Assembly: GCA_022385805.1 (NCBI GenBank)
Contig: MU277686.1
Location: 461,224 to 486,207 of the forward strand
Length of the DNA stretch: 24,984 bases
Reading direction: 5' to 3'
DNA from: Pilatotrama ljubarskyi
Taxonomy: Eukaryota > Basidiomycota > Agaricomycetes > Polyporales > Polyporaceae
A model generated the notes under the pieces. That model saw only the letters and a program-made list of their open reading frames with translations. It had not been told where the DNA came from and searched no databases. A program made the translations under genes and the position numbers. Below, piece by piece: positions 1 through 10,990 of the stretch. The first letter of the stretch is position 1. Each line of letters starts with the position of its first letter.

Positions 1-133
1 GCAGTGGAAGCGGTAAACCGGCAGGTCAACTTGGTTTAGACAGGTTTGATCCACCCTCGTGTACATACATATACGCAGAACTTCTGTCCTCAGGACTTTG
101 GTTTTGTTTGTTGTTGTTTCTGAGGCAGTGCAG

Positions 134-2053
134 CTAAAGGAACGAGAGAGTCCCTTCTTCGGCTGACACCCGTCCCGTACACACCATCGCGCCAACCCAC
201 GGTCACGACAGCGCCTCAGAGCCCCGGCAGCAGCTGGCGAGGGCACAGTGGTGCTTTGTATCGTGCGGCTCTCCGCAGGGCTCACAGGTCGTAGAGTTGG
301 CCCGGCAGATGCTGCGCACATGGCCCCAGCGCAGGCACTGCATGCACTGTGGCACCTGTCACCGGTCTTCAAGTGGTTGCGCCGTGCGTACTCCATTTGC
401 GAACGCGACCTGCGTCCCGACGAGTGCACGTTGGCGCGCGAGGGTGGATGTGTCGACAATCTCGATGACGAGGGTCGTCGTGGACGCACCATTCCAGGGG
501 GGCATGAAGTTGATTCTCCGAGCAGGCATGACAGCCTGCATCGCCGAGGAGTTGGCGAAAGCCGCCTCTGCTACTTGCTGGGCATTCAGCAGCTGTCCGT
601 TGTCATCCACACAGGCGACCACACGGAAGCAGATCTGGAACGTGCGGACGTAGCGTTCGACCATCACCATCTCCGATGAGTTAGTCGGACCACCCCATTT
701 GCGGGTGTGTGCGATCATTCGGATTGCGGCCTCAGCACCCTCCAGGGGTATCTCGAGGAACTGGATGTATAGCATCCCGTTTCGGGTCCAGTCAGCTGAT
801 GTTGCGGTGAGGCGTAGGCGATCGTCGACGTGCTCAGCGAGGGCAGCATTGGTGGTGGCAACGATGGCGAGGGGGCTCGCCCGCGCCTCTGCAGTCGGCG
901 GATTCGCAAACCGTATGTACAGGCAGCGTGCCGCACCCGGCGGGCCTCGGACACGCCTGCACTTCACGGTCTTGCACTTCACTTCAGCCTCCACACGGGA
1001 GCTGATGCGCGATGCTGCGCGTGACGACCCCGGGGAGGAGCTGCGTGAGTCACGAGATGCAGTGGTCGGCATCGCTGCGTGCGATGCGACCGCTGCATAC
1101 AACGTGGATGATGATGATGGCCCGGTGTACACATCGGAGATGCTAAGGATCTCCTCGAGTGTTGCTTCGGGGTATCGTCACATGAGGTACTCCACCGTCT
1201 GTGGGTTGGGCAGGTGAGGAGCGGCAGGTGCACTGGCTGGAGCCTCAGACGAGGTGGATGGGGCTCACTGACGTTTGCGCATGGGGTGAGCCACCAGCGA
1301 TGGCATTCGTGGCGGGGTGGGGGTGGGTTCGCGAGGGCCGAGGGCCTTGCCCTTGCCCTTGTTGCAGGTAGTATCTGGCGTCGGCGGCTGAGGGGACCGT
1401 GCGCGGGCATTGGGCACTGGTGTACCGGGGCGGGACGAGAGGGGGGTGAGCCCACTGATGCGACTACTATCGTCGTCAGGATCCTGCATGATGACGTCGC
1501 GGGCAGCCTCCACTGGGGTCGCCAGGGGTGTTGCTGCTGCTGCTGCTGGTGGCGTAGGCATCCCCGGGCGAGCAGCTGCAGCTGTCGTCGGGAGCACGCC
1601 GCACAAGAAACGGGAGTGTCAGGGCTCCAGATGGAGCGCCTGCACAAAGGTTCTGTCCAGCTCCTCACCTAGGGAGTCGAACGCATTCGCAATGGGGTTC
1701 CAGGTCGCTCTCAGCAGGTTGGGTGCTTCTACCACGGCCAGCAGGTCCTCGCTGGCATCCCGCAGAGTTGTCCGGATGTCATGGAGGGCATCTGTGATGA
1801 TTTGAGTGACTGTATGCCAGGAATTGGAGGGGTCAATGCGCAACGGCTGCGACCGCACCTCGTAGTCACTGACTTCAGTGACGTTCGTAGCCCCGACGCT
1901 GTCCGTCGGGGCTGCCTCCATACGCTGAGCCGGGGCACCCATCCGAACTGTATTCTCGTCCGGATCCGGGTCACCCATCATGGCGTCGTCGTCGTTGTCG
2001 GTTCCGCGGCTCACAGTGTCCTCGGCGTCTGGATCGTGGTGGCGTTTAGCCAT
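134..2053 (-). pseudogene. LINE (Tad1/L1-like) ORF1 gag-like protein, stop-interrupted
   Basis: One minus-strand frame runs from ATG at 2053 to the left edge. It is open apart from in-frame stops: TGA at 1619-1621, 1265-1267, 1178-1180, 359-361, 203-205 and 26-28, and TAG at 134-136. The N-terminal part is acidic and low-complexity, followed by an Ala/Pro-rich segment. A globular region (about 1132-362) precedes two zinc knuckles: C-x2-C-x4-H-x4-C (346-305) and C-x2-C-x3-H-x5-C (286-245). A third knuckle may be degenerate near 150-170. This order is typical of ORF1/gag of fungal Tad1-like LINEs, which bind element RNA in the ribonucleoprotein particle. ORF2 (endonuclease/RT) would lie left of the window. 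Every TGA can be read as a former CGA, so no frameshift is needed. The LINE assignment rests on knuckle spacing and overall layout; clade is inferred. Confidence 0.8.
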
Positions 2054-2341
2054 GTCGGGAGGTGGAAGAGACTGCGCCCGCCGCTGGGGGCTGCAGTGGT
2101 CAGAGGGGGTGACAGACCGCGATCACGGGCGATCACCGCCCATCGGACTGGGCCGGCTGTTCCCTATGGCTTTGTTTGTTCGTTCCGGTGACATCTTGAC
2201 CCTCGATGGGGTGCGGATGGGAGAGGAGGGAGGGGGAATGCCGTAAGACTCTCACGAGGAAGCCAGAACAGCGGGCGTCTAAACGGGATGGTGGTGGTAA
2301 AGGGTCAAGGAGCGCTGGCTTCAATATACTCCCCACACTTA

Positions 2342-2368
2342 AGGTAGGCCTCGCACAGACTCGACTAC
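2342..2368 (+). repeat. Left terminal inverted repeat (27 bp)
   Basis: It begins AGGTAGGCCTCGCACAG directly after a TA dinucleotide. It is the exact reverse complement of 5521-5547; similarity stops abruptly at base 28. Confidence 0.93.
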
Positions 2369-2727
2369 GTCACCTGACCTCAAATTGTCACGCTGAGCAG
2401 ACTTTCGCGGAGGGAGCGCCTGCGATTTTGAATGGCAACACGTCGCACGTACTTTTCGAAGATATGTCGCCGGGAGGTACAAGCAAACATATTTCTCTAC
2501 AGCTTCCCGGTGCTCGTTTTTGTGTAGGAAGGGCGCGGAACGACGCATTCGCCGGACGAGCACTTTCATTACGAGCGCCTAGTGAATATAATTATCATTT
2601 TTGCTCATTATCCTACACCGCCTGCGGCGGCTACGACGCCCGCAACGACTTGGAGACTGGCGAGTTGCTGTTGATGTCAAGCCTGCAAGTCGAGTAGACC
2701 ACCAGTGGGAACATCCAAGACGACAGT

Positions 2728-5338
2728 ATGCCGAAGTGCAAGAACACCGTGTACCAGATGATCAAAAATCTGGGTGAGCGTGCACAGAAGAGGTTCAAAG
2801 TTGATTCAACCTCTAGAATGCCCGCCGTCAGTGGCAGCGGCGTCGCGGTCATGCCAATGCAAGACTCTGCGCAGTCTACAGACAAGGAGAATGTGAGTTA
2901 TTCAACAATGGGTGCCCATACTGCTGGATTGACAAGACTCACCAATGACATCAAGTGCCCGCTGCCTGTCCTCTCTGGCTTCGGAGCCTTAGCAGCCACC
3001 GTAGTAGCTCAGGCGCTGCTGAGGATGGATTTTGTCAGCAACGGCCACCACCCGCATGCCCGAGATGAGCAGCAGCCGCGGCTCACGCCTCGGGAAGTGT
3101 CAGAGCATAGTGCACGGACTTTGCTGGAAATCAGTCAGCCGACATGGCATTTACCTTCCCAGGCTCGGACTCGCGTCAATGAGGCACTCCCATCACCGGT
3201 ACTGGACTCACAGAACCTTGACACCCATAGCCAAGGGGGCCCTACCAGTAGTGTCCCGGCGGCCATCTGCAGCCTCCCTCTGACAGGCACGGCCACTCTC
3301 CGTGCCGGTGCAAGCCACACTCTGGGTTCCGCTCCGAAGGATCCTAGCATGAGCAAGAGCCCGGGAGCGCAGCTGGATAACACAGTGAGAACATCAGCTT
3401 CATCAGCTTTCACATCCCAATCCCGGACGGCTCCCTCTGCCAGCTCAGACTCACCTGAGCATCTGACACCTGTTCCTCAGAGTTTCGTTGGACGTCCACC
3501 ATCAGTCGAAGAAGCCGCTGCTGCACATGTGGACATCAGCGGACTCCTTCAACCACGCCGACCGAACCAAAAGGCGGGACACCTGCCGTTTGATGCGGGA
3601 GATGACAGGCTCCATCTCCGCATGGTCCAGATCCGGACCGTCCTGTGGCTGTATTGCTGCCCAGAGAAGGACCGCCGCCTGAGCTGGATCAAGGCTTCCG
3701 AGCAGGCGGCCTTCACATATGAGGGAGGTCCGAGCTTAGCCAAGATGTTCCGAACTTGGGCGTGCACCTTCATTGCTGATCGCCATGCACTGCCCTATGA
3801 ACGTCGCGGGGTTGACTCAAAACACGCGCTCTATGCGCAGAACGATGAGCTTCATCGTGCCATCATTGAACATCTTGCCACGGTTGGGAAGTACGTACGT
3901 GCACTCGACATTGTCGAGTACCTTGCGGAGCCCGAGGTGCAGGAGGCCTTTGGTTTGAAGAAGACGGTTGGCTTGTCTACTACCCAGCGCTGGATGAACG
4001 AGCTTGGCTATTGCTGGAAAAGGACCCCGTCCGGGCAGTTTGTCGATGGGCACGAACGCGAGAATGTCGTGCGCTATCATCAAGAAACGTATCTTCCGAA
4101 AATGGCAATCCTTGACATCGATGCACCTCAGTTCGACTCGGAGCATGGAAACCCTATTCCTGTCCCCCGCGTCTTCGGTCCGCTCAACCGTCCGACACTC
4201 TACCTGTTCCACGACGAATCCATTTTCTACGCTCATGATCGGCGTGAAATTTGCTGGGTGCCGCCAAACGAGACTCCTGTGCCGCGCAAGAAGGGCGAAG
4301 GCGTATCTCTCATGATCGCTGACCTGATGAGCCCACAACTTCCCACTGGATGGTTCTGCTCGAAAGATGGGGAAAAGTCAGCCCGTGTCATCTTCCATTT
4401 GGGCAAGAACCATGATGGTTACTTCACCAATCCTGACGTGCTCGCCCAGCTCTCAACCGCCATGGATATCTGTGCAGTAGACTACCCAGAGTATCGTGTT
4501 GTCTTTGTTCTTGACAATGCAACGACACATTCCAAGCGAGCCAATGATGCCTTATCTGCGAGGAAATTATCAAAGGGCCCCACGGGCAAGGAGAAGCCGA
4601 TTTTCGGAGTGAACAGAAACGTCCGTGGAGCTGATGAGAAGCTTGTCTACAAGCCGGATGGAAAGCTTCTCAAGGAGAAGGTTCGCATGGGCGATGCGAA
4701 GCTTCCAAATGGCGAGGCGCAGTCCCTCTACTTCCAAGAAGGTCACCCAAAGGCAGGCCTCTTCAAGGGGATGGTGCAGATTCTCGAGGAGCGTGGTTAT
4801 AATGCTGTTTCGGGCCTTCGCGCAGAGTGCCCGAAGTTCAAATGCCCTCCTGGTGCCACTCGCTGCTGCTGCCGTCGATGGCTATTTGAAGAGCCTGACT
4901 TCCGTGATGCAGAGAGCCTCGTAGAGGCTCACTGTCGGGAGCGAGGTTTCGAGGTGATCTTCTTGCCAAAGTTTCACTGCGAGTTGAACCCGATCGAGCA
5001 GTGTTGGTGCGTTGCAAAATGCGCCTATCGAGAGTTTCCGCCCTCCTCCATTGAAGCAGACTTGGAATGTAATGTTCTTGCGGCTCTCGACTCCGTTGAC
5101 ATCACAAAAATGCGCAGGTGAGAAATATGGCCACAGGATCTTCAGTGTCATGAGACCGGGGAAGCTGATGTATGCATGCAGATTCTTCAACCGTACTCAG
5201 CGATTCACGGATGCATATCGCAAGGGACTGTCGGGCACGCAGGCAGCATGGGCATGCAAGAAATACTCCGGTCACCGCACCCTTCCCAACGGCATTCTCG
5301 AGAAACTCGACCATCATACTAATACATCTGCCACTTAA
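2728..5338 (+). CDS. DDE transposase (DD160E, Cys-rich insertion), two exons
   Basis: The spliced product is 848 aa: exon 1 is 2728-5117, exon 2 is 5182-5338. Residues 1-270 are Ser/Pro-rich and low-complexity. Residues 360-450 look helical and may be the DNA-binding part, ending in a stretch with TTQRWMNELGY. The catalytic domain follows: D496 in LFHDES, D596 in FVLDNATTHS and E757 in LNPIEQCW, giving a D-E spacing of 160. The insertion between D2 and E holds a Cys cluster (C701, C706, C713-C715) before RRWLFEEPDF. I remember this layout from large fungal IS630-like transposases; it is much longer than classic Tc1 (about 340 aa, DD34E). Removing the intron restores the conserved tail (RRFFNRTQRF ... 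AAWACKKYSGHR). An in-frame TAG about 30 bp upstream supports the start, unless there is a 5' exon. No lesion seen. Confidence 0.88.
5118..5181 (+). other. Spliceosomal intron of the transposase gene (64 nt)
   Basis: The 5' site is AG|GTGAGA and the 3' site GCATGCAG|A, with a CTGAT branch-like element at 5165-5169. Splicing rebuilds an Arg codon across the junction and bypasses the TGA that would end the protein at 5121, joining it to a C-terminal tail of family-like sequence. Length and signals are usual for basidiomycetes. Confidence 0.82.
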
Positions 5339-5501
5339 TGCCTGATCCCATTCCAGCGTACATTAATTTCCTGTTACACCTCATACCGTATAGAGATTAT
5401 GTTCGTGCCCTCCCTATATACCTGCTAGCCGTTTCATCTCGACGTACACACACTCCGATAGTTACATGCCAGTAATGCCTCTATGCGCTCATTTCACGTG
5501 A

Positions 5502-5519
5502 TCTGTCACGCGTGACAGA
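5502..5519. repeat. 18-bp perfect palindrome abutting the right TIR
   Basis: The palindrome TCTGTCACGCGTGACAGA lies one base inside the right TIR (5521). The left end has only a half-like GTCAC at the equivalent place. It may be a subterminal protein-binding site or chance. Confidence 0.7.
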
Positions 5520-5520
5520 G

Positions 5521-5547
5521 GTAGTCGAGTCTGTGCGAGGCCTACCT
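5521..5547 (-). repeat. Right terminal inverted repeat (27 bp)
   Basis: Exact reverse complement of 2342-2368, ending ...GGCCTACCT and followed by TA at 5548-5549. Confidence 0.93.
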
Positions 5548-5549
5548 TA

Positions 5550-7609
5550 CCTGTATAACAATCTTGGGTGAGTTCTTGTATTACCATCAGCATGGGATGG
5601 GGCTGAGCTTGAGCCTCTAGATTCTCACCTTTGTATAATCAGCCCTCATCATGTATGGCCAGGGAGCCTCTTTTCCTCATATCTACCTCTTCTCAAAGTG
5701 CATTCGCCATATTATGGCTATCTCTTGCATATTTGCATGCACTATACTCTCAATGCAATGGTATATAACTGGAAGTGTTGTACAAGAACATCATAACACA
5801 CTGTGAGCACACTCTGTGGTGCAAGGCAGCTAGGGTTACACAGGCGCCGAAGAGATGTGTTACAAAAAGTGTGAAGCGGGTAAGCGCCACAAGGTATGTG
5901 AGACTTCATTCCTAACCCTAAAATTTCTAATGAGAACAACCCCTAACTCCAGTGTTTGTATCGAATGTGGCAGTGCAAAGCTGTGCAAAATGCTTACCCA
6001 AACCTCTCGGAGTATGAATCTTTTTCCTATGGAGTCCTTTTTTGTTACAGTGTTTGGCTGGAAGCTCGTTGCATAATAAATGATTTCTTCGTTCCTCATG
6101 AATCATAATCTCCTTTTGAGCATCACACTTTGCCTCTCCCAAACCCATTGCTGAACTCATGAAAATGGGTTTTCTAAGGTAGAATCAAATCTTACTTTAT
6201 CTTGTGATACATATTTGAAATGGAGATTGAGCTGAGCTCTTGGTAACTGAGCTAATATAACCATAGTAGGCCATGTGACATGCTTTCTGGTCATCTCTCC
6301 ATCCATGTTGTATGAATCTCATGAACAGACGGATTTATGAACTGATTACAAGACAGATCAGAAATCTTCAGGAACTTTGTACTGAGCTACAGATTTTCTG
6401 AGGAGGGAGGCCACAGGCCAAGCCATTACCGTCATGTGACAATTTCTATGCAAACAGTAATGAAACTGAAGGGGCTAGAGATGCTTTCATTGCCTTTTCA
6501 GCACTGGTTGGTCTGTGAGCAAAGCAAATCTCCTTCATATAAGAGACAGAGCCTGGGAGTGGGCACATATACTCACATGACATGTACAAATGTCTTTTGC
6601 CTACAGCCAAGATCAAAGAATGCTCTATGAATTGAGGAGGAATAATAAGCGCCCAAACATTGATCAGTGCAGTTTCTTTGCTCTTTGAGCACTTCCTGAC
6701 AGTAGGCACTCGGAGTTAATGCCACCTCAAGCTTAGCTATTGGGAGTGTGATATAATATTCCAAAGGTGTTGTCAAGCTGTATGCAGTTGCTTGACTCTA
6801 ATAGTTCCAGAAGTTATAGACAGCACGCAATCAGGGTGTCTGATAGGTGGGTGAGTCAGTCTTCATTATTATGATAAGTTGTCTCTGACCACCACTACAA
6901 GATTAATCATGAATAAATATTAGACAGCTCTTGCTGCGTGAGGGGTCTATTCCAATGATTCAAGTATGAAGATTGGCAAAGCACCCATCTGAACCTTGAC
7001 AGTATGCACATAGCATGCCTTGGTGCAGTAGAATCAGTGCCAGCTGCATCGGAACCCTCTGCTTCTCTGTAGCTTGCTGAACATCACTTCAGTCCAGTCA
7101 TGGCTCCACCAATGCATTTCTAAGCTTCTATGAAATCAGAAAAGGGTCCTGAAAGCAACTATGAGTTAGGTAATAAAGAAATATAGGACCGGTCAGGAAG
7201 CTTGGGATATGTAAGAAGCAGTACAAAAATCAATGAGTGATGTGTCTATGCTGTTTAAGTGACCTCAAATACAATTCTGTGTAGTTGACAGGCAGGTCTT
7301 TCGGCAACAGCTACTTTCTCAGCAATTTACAAGGTTTCAGCCTGCTTCTTGGATAATATGCATGTGTTATATACTGTCGGACACCTCTCAATGAACTCTA
7401 TTGTATGGGATGCACTATAATGGCCTACATATCGTAGTAGTCACTTCAGTGACATCTAAACGATATATTTGCTTCATCACAGAGCCTTTAGTAAGCTATA
7501 TCTAATGGACCAGGGTATGGATTCCTCTCTACACACTGCAATAAGTGTACTGTGTGCATAATGACCCATGTACTTTGCTTGTAAGATAGCCATCTTGGCA
7601 GTTCAGCTA
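5550..7609. other. AT-richer stretch with no supportable gene
   Basis: Only short scattered frames occur, none with recognisable domains or matched splice signals. Base composition is clearly more AT-rich than the flanking elements. A short CCTAACCCTAAA at 5909-5920 is telomere-like but single. The stretch is probably old, eroded intergenic or transposon DNA. Confidence 0.6.
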
Positions 7610-7819
7610 CAGTGGTGGTCAAAAGTAACTGACCACCCCCGGTAGATCTTGGATTCTCTGACATCCTCAACAGTCTACTGTATGTTAACCTCAGCAGTAT
7701 ACACTGTAGGATAAGCAGATGTACATAAAAGTATTGTCATAAATCTCCAGCTCATGTAATGCTGGTTAACCAATGTCTCAAATGTGCACCATAAGACAAA
7801 ATATGATCACAAAATGACA

Positions 7820-8335
7820 TTAAGTCACATAATATCTACCAACGTGTGGTGCCACCACCTGCCTTCTAAGGTGAGCTAGGCGTGTAGGAATTGAGGTGTA
7901 AAGTGTTTGAATGAAAGAGTCATCCAGCCTATATTGAGGATGGTGCGGTAGACATTGCCATTGATGTTACCACAAATGCGGTGGATGCAACCAACTCCTC
8001 GAGGTGATGCATCCCCAGAAGGTTACACTCCCCCCTCGGTGGCTTAGCTGGTGAAGGACAAAGGCTGGCTGGTAAGCCACTCCTGGTCTTCTTCGGGAGT
8101 ATTGGTGTCCAATGGAACCTGTAAGGCTCACCGTGCACTCGTCTGAATAGACACGCAGCACCCCCCGGGAAACCACTGTGGACTTGTCTGTCGACATTGA
8201 TCTGTTCAATGTGCTCCGACCTTGGCTCACCACCCAGATGCATCTGCAAGAGAATGTTGCCGGGTTTTGCAAATGCGAGGATGCTAGAAGTGAGGGCAGG
8301 TTTGTGATTGCCTTTTGATGGTCTGTTGCTTTCAT
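7820..8335 (-). pseudogene. Tc1-like transposase fragment, internally deleted
   Basis: Reading on the minus strand, one frame gives a stretch typical of the Tc1 catalytic domain: YSDECTVSLTGS, then RRRPG and GGSVTFWGCIT (first Asp in SDE). A frameshift follows; the next frame gives GVGCIHRICGNINGNVY. After that the protein jumps to a C-terminal-like piece (YTSIPTRLAHL) ending at TAA 7820-7822. The part of Tc1 transposases holding the second Asp and the Glu (about 100 aa) is missing. The segment before the SDE motif is only weakly similar to copy 2. It is certainly non-functional. The family call is confident from motifs; the exact subgroup is unknown. Confidence 0.75.
7905..8144 (-). repeat. 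240-bp inverted repeat block shared with 12565-12805
   Basis: By eye the minus strand here matches 12565-12805 with about four substitutions and a one-base indel. Both edges are sharp: outside the block, sequences are homologous but strongly diverged (5' side) or unrelated (3' side). The block covers the first-Asp part of the Tc1-like transposase relic. Confidence 0.88.
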
Positions 8336-8344
8336 TCTAACAAG

Positions 8345-8739
8345 ATAATCAGCCAGGGCAGTATCAGCATATCAAACCTGATACCATTGTACCGGATACT
8401 TTGATTCTGCAGATAGCATTTGCCGCCATCAAGCTGGGTCAGAATCATATCTTCCTTCCTAAGCTCCCTTGGTCAAGCACAAAGTTGGTTATGCGGATGA
8501 AGGTCAGAGAGTCATAGAGGAGTCGGACCAGCGCATGAAGAGATTGTCACCGGCAGAGGAAGGTGTCCAGCCTCTTAGATCATGACATACATATGTCTAC
8601 ATAGTCCTCTCTCGTCTCACCTCAAGTCTATAATGACTTTGTTCTCAAGAAAAGGAGTGTGTTCGATTGGGAGCAAACAGGACTATGCAAATCACAACTC
8701 TTAAGATTCTGAATTCAGGTGAACTTAGTAATCAAGCCA
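8345..8739. other. Gene-free spacer between Tc1 relic and decayed gene
   Basis: I see no coding segment, repeat or terminus in this stretch of nearly 400 bases. It may contain 3' untranslated or eroded sequence of the minus-strand pseudogene at 8740-10990. Confidence 0.5.
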
Positions 8740-10990
8740 TCAGAATCTTCTGGCCTTTGTGCCATACATAAGCAGATGTTCAAACACTATGACGTCAGAA
8801 CTCATCTGCTCCCTCTGCTCCAAAGTCAATGCCTCATGAACGTCATAAACATCAGAGAAGGTGGTCTCAACCTCAATGGGCTTCTCATCTGAGATGAGGC
8901 CGAAGATGGACATACCTCTGATAGCTTGACACACCAGCTGCCCCATCTCGTCAGTGGCAGGCATGACAAGTCATATGCCAGATCAGGGGTGTGCACAAGG
9001 CAGCGGTTGATGGACCGATGCCCCGAAAGTTGGTGTTTATCCAGGTGAAAGCATCGAGGTAGGGCACGAGTTGCCCAGGAGGGAAGTGCTTCTTCCAAGC
9101 CAACTCCTTGTTGAAGTAGAGGTATGTTGCGCTCGTCACGAGCGTTTGAATAACTTCTCGTAGCTAGCCTTGTCACAGAAGTAGGTGTCTGGATGCGGTG
9201 AGCAGAGACCACCTCCTGCTGTTTGGTTTCCCAAGCTTCGAGGGTAGAGAAGGAGAGCTGACCAGGATGGGTTCTGGAGAGGTCAGTGCGGTAGAAGACA
9301 CCTCACGAAAGCCCATTGGCTAGCACGAGCCCCTGGATCCCGAATATGAATAGGGTGGAGTAGGAATGAGCTTGGCTGGTGGGCGTTGAACACCTTGGCT
9401 GCATGCTGACGGAAGAGGAAGTTGCCAAGCATGTCAGGGTCGAAGAGGCGACCACAATGCAGCTCATTGCCTATAAGAGGCCCGCAAGCAGCATGGTAGC
9501 TGTGTCAGATCTTGTCAAGGAGAAGGAGTGCCCAAAGCAGAGCGCTGCTCGGGTCTCCGAGGCAGAGGCAAAGAGTGCAGTGGATGACACCCATGATGTC
9601 TTGCTGTACAGCATCTGGATTCTAGTCCTCATGGAGGACAAAGTCAAACAATTGAGAAGTGGGCTGGCGGATGTGAAGAGAAGTTGGATGTTTGTCCCCT
9701 GTTCCCTGGCCTCCTTGACATATTGAACCAAGTGTAGAGCCAAGGAATGGATGCCTCCTCCACTGTGGACATTGTTAGCTTCAAACAGAGAGCTGATAGA
9801 TCTCCGCCTTGGCCTCAGATATGCTCACAGACTGCCAGAAGCTGGGGAAGGAGGATACATAGGAAGGGCTGAAGATTGCAGCCTTGTTGTGGCTATCCAA
9901 CAAGCGATGGATGTCCTTCATGCCTTGGCCTGAGAAGGGCTCGACCAGCGCTCGATTGGCCTGTACTTTTTCAGTTCCTCCTTAAAGCCCTGGAGGACTT
10001 TTAACAATGAGGGAAGACTGAGATCTAAGACCTGAGAGTATGCTAGTAGAGGTCAGCATGAGATATCTCAGATAGTAAATGAGAACCTACCCTTCTTCGG
10101 AGGAACGTAGACCTGCTCAATTGAGAGATCCTCTTCCTCAGAGGTGTCTTCACCTGAGTGAGGTTAGACCTGCATGATAAAGATCAAGGTGAGAACGTAC
10201 TGTGTGAGAAGTGTCTGCCTTGTCTGCCAGACGTGGTAGCCGTCCGAGAACTCAAAGCCATGGAATGAAGGCCAGCAGATGACGCTTCACCACCTCTCCT
10301 ACCACCATCAACCTGAGAAGCAGATTGTTTGCCCTTTATAAACCCTTGGAGTGGTTGGGAGGAAGCTTGACCCTAGCCACATCCAAGTCAAGATGACTGA
10401 CTTGAGCAGAGTGTCTCTGACAACGAGAAGACTCCATGTCTGGTTATAAATAAGCTTGAAATAAAAAGCAGATGATAAGACATACCACCGTATTGATGAT
10501 GATCTACAAGACTATGTCAGAGGCAGGTTCACTTGGTAGAGGGTAAATATAGTTGTTGTGATGCTTGCAGTTATTCTGGGTTAGGCCTATATGTCATACT
10601 AGTAGAAGCTTTCTAGATATAAACAAAGACTCACTTTCATCCTCCAACGAGGTAGGAGGTACCTCTTCCCCTCCGTCGTCTACTGAAGTAAGAAGAAGCA
10701 TCTTGGCAAATTTGGGGAAGGACAGATGCTTGCTAAGTGGTGCTTGAGTCCAGAGGCGAGAGACCTCCTTGCGTGTACAGCCCAGGCTTGACACCTCTGA
10801 CGAGCCAGAGGCAAGATCCCGCTCGTTTAGGCTGCGCTTCGCTGAGAGCGGGAGGCAGCTGGTTTGTATCAAACACCACCGCCAGAGACGAGAGAATCTG
10901 CCACAGAAAACCTGAGACCAAGCAGGCGAGGCTTTGAGCATAGTTCATCAAGCCCTCTTTGTCCATGATGGCTAGACCGTCCGTGAACAT
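8740..10990 (-). pseudogene. Decayed multi-exon minus-strand gene, unrecognised family
   Basis: I do not recognise the protein. Fragments of protein-like sequence follow one another on the minus strand in different frames. They include DGLAIMDKEGLMNYAQSL and SLACLVSGFLWQILSS (10990-10740), an acidic run EDTSEEEDLS (about 10160-10095), and FEANNVHSGG with ALHLVQYVKEAREQGTN (about 9800-9470). Further on are YFNKELAWKKHFPPGQLVPY (about 9125-9060), CQAIRGMSIFGL and DVYDVHEALTLEQREQ (8964-8800). A good intron at 10043-10090 (GTAGGT, CTGAC branch, TAG) supports the strand. At least four frame changes and a few stops mark it as dead. Possible 5' exons lie upstream, at 11022-11348 and from an ATG at 11779. 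The style recalls repeated basidiomycete hypothetical proteins, but no function is proposed. Confidence 0.55.
10043..10090 (-). other. Probable intron (48 nt) in the decayed minus-strand gene
   Basis: Read on the minus strand it starts GTAGGTTCTC, has a CTGAC branch motif near its end and finishes CTACTAG. It follows an acidic, protein-like segment ending PPKK. This is the clearest sign of the gene's direction. Confidence 0.6.

Larger units (their letters stand above)
2342..5547 (+). mobile_element. Complete TIR DNA transposon, IS630/Tc1-mariner clan, TA target site
   Basis: A 3206-bp unit has perfect 27-bp terminal inverted repeats (2342-2368 and 5521-5547) and is bounded on both sides by TA (2340-2341 and 5548-5549). 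It carries one transposase gene with a 359-bp leader and a roughly 180-bp tail. TA duplication and the DDE protein place it in the IS630/Tc1/mariner clan. It sits about 290 bp upstream of the LINE ORF1 start, probably in the LINE 5' region. Unlike its neighbours it shows no nonsense codon or frameshift, so it may be recent and potentially autonomous; this is inference from one copy. Confidence 0.9.
7610..8340 (-). mobile_element. Tc1-like transposon relic, copy 1 (minus orientation)
   Basis: The left boundary is a Tc1-type terminus: CAGTGGTGGTCAAAAGTAAC at 7610-7629, preceded by TA (7608-7609). It closely matches the terminus of copy 2 at 11927. The terminus itself contains an 8-bp inverted repeat (GGTGGTCA ... 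TGACCACC). In minus orientation this is the 3' end of the element; coding remains lie at 7820-8335. No opposite TIR is visible near 8340, so the 5' end is lost or too diverged. Confidence 0.75.

Noticed and set aside
1531..1549. (TGC)n microsatellite
   Set aside because: It encodes a poly-Ala run of the LINE gag in its minus-strand frame; short and explained.
699..2191. Plus-strand frames over the LINE gag region
   Set aside because: The minus strand has the zinc knuckles and a continuous frame; the plus frames have no recognisable features.
5909..5920. Telomere-like CCTAACCCTAAA
   Set aside because: Only about two units, isolated, with nothing subtelomeric around it.
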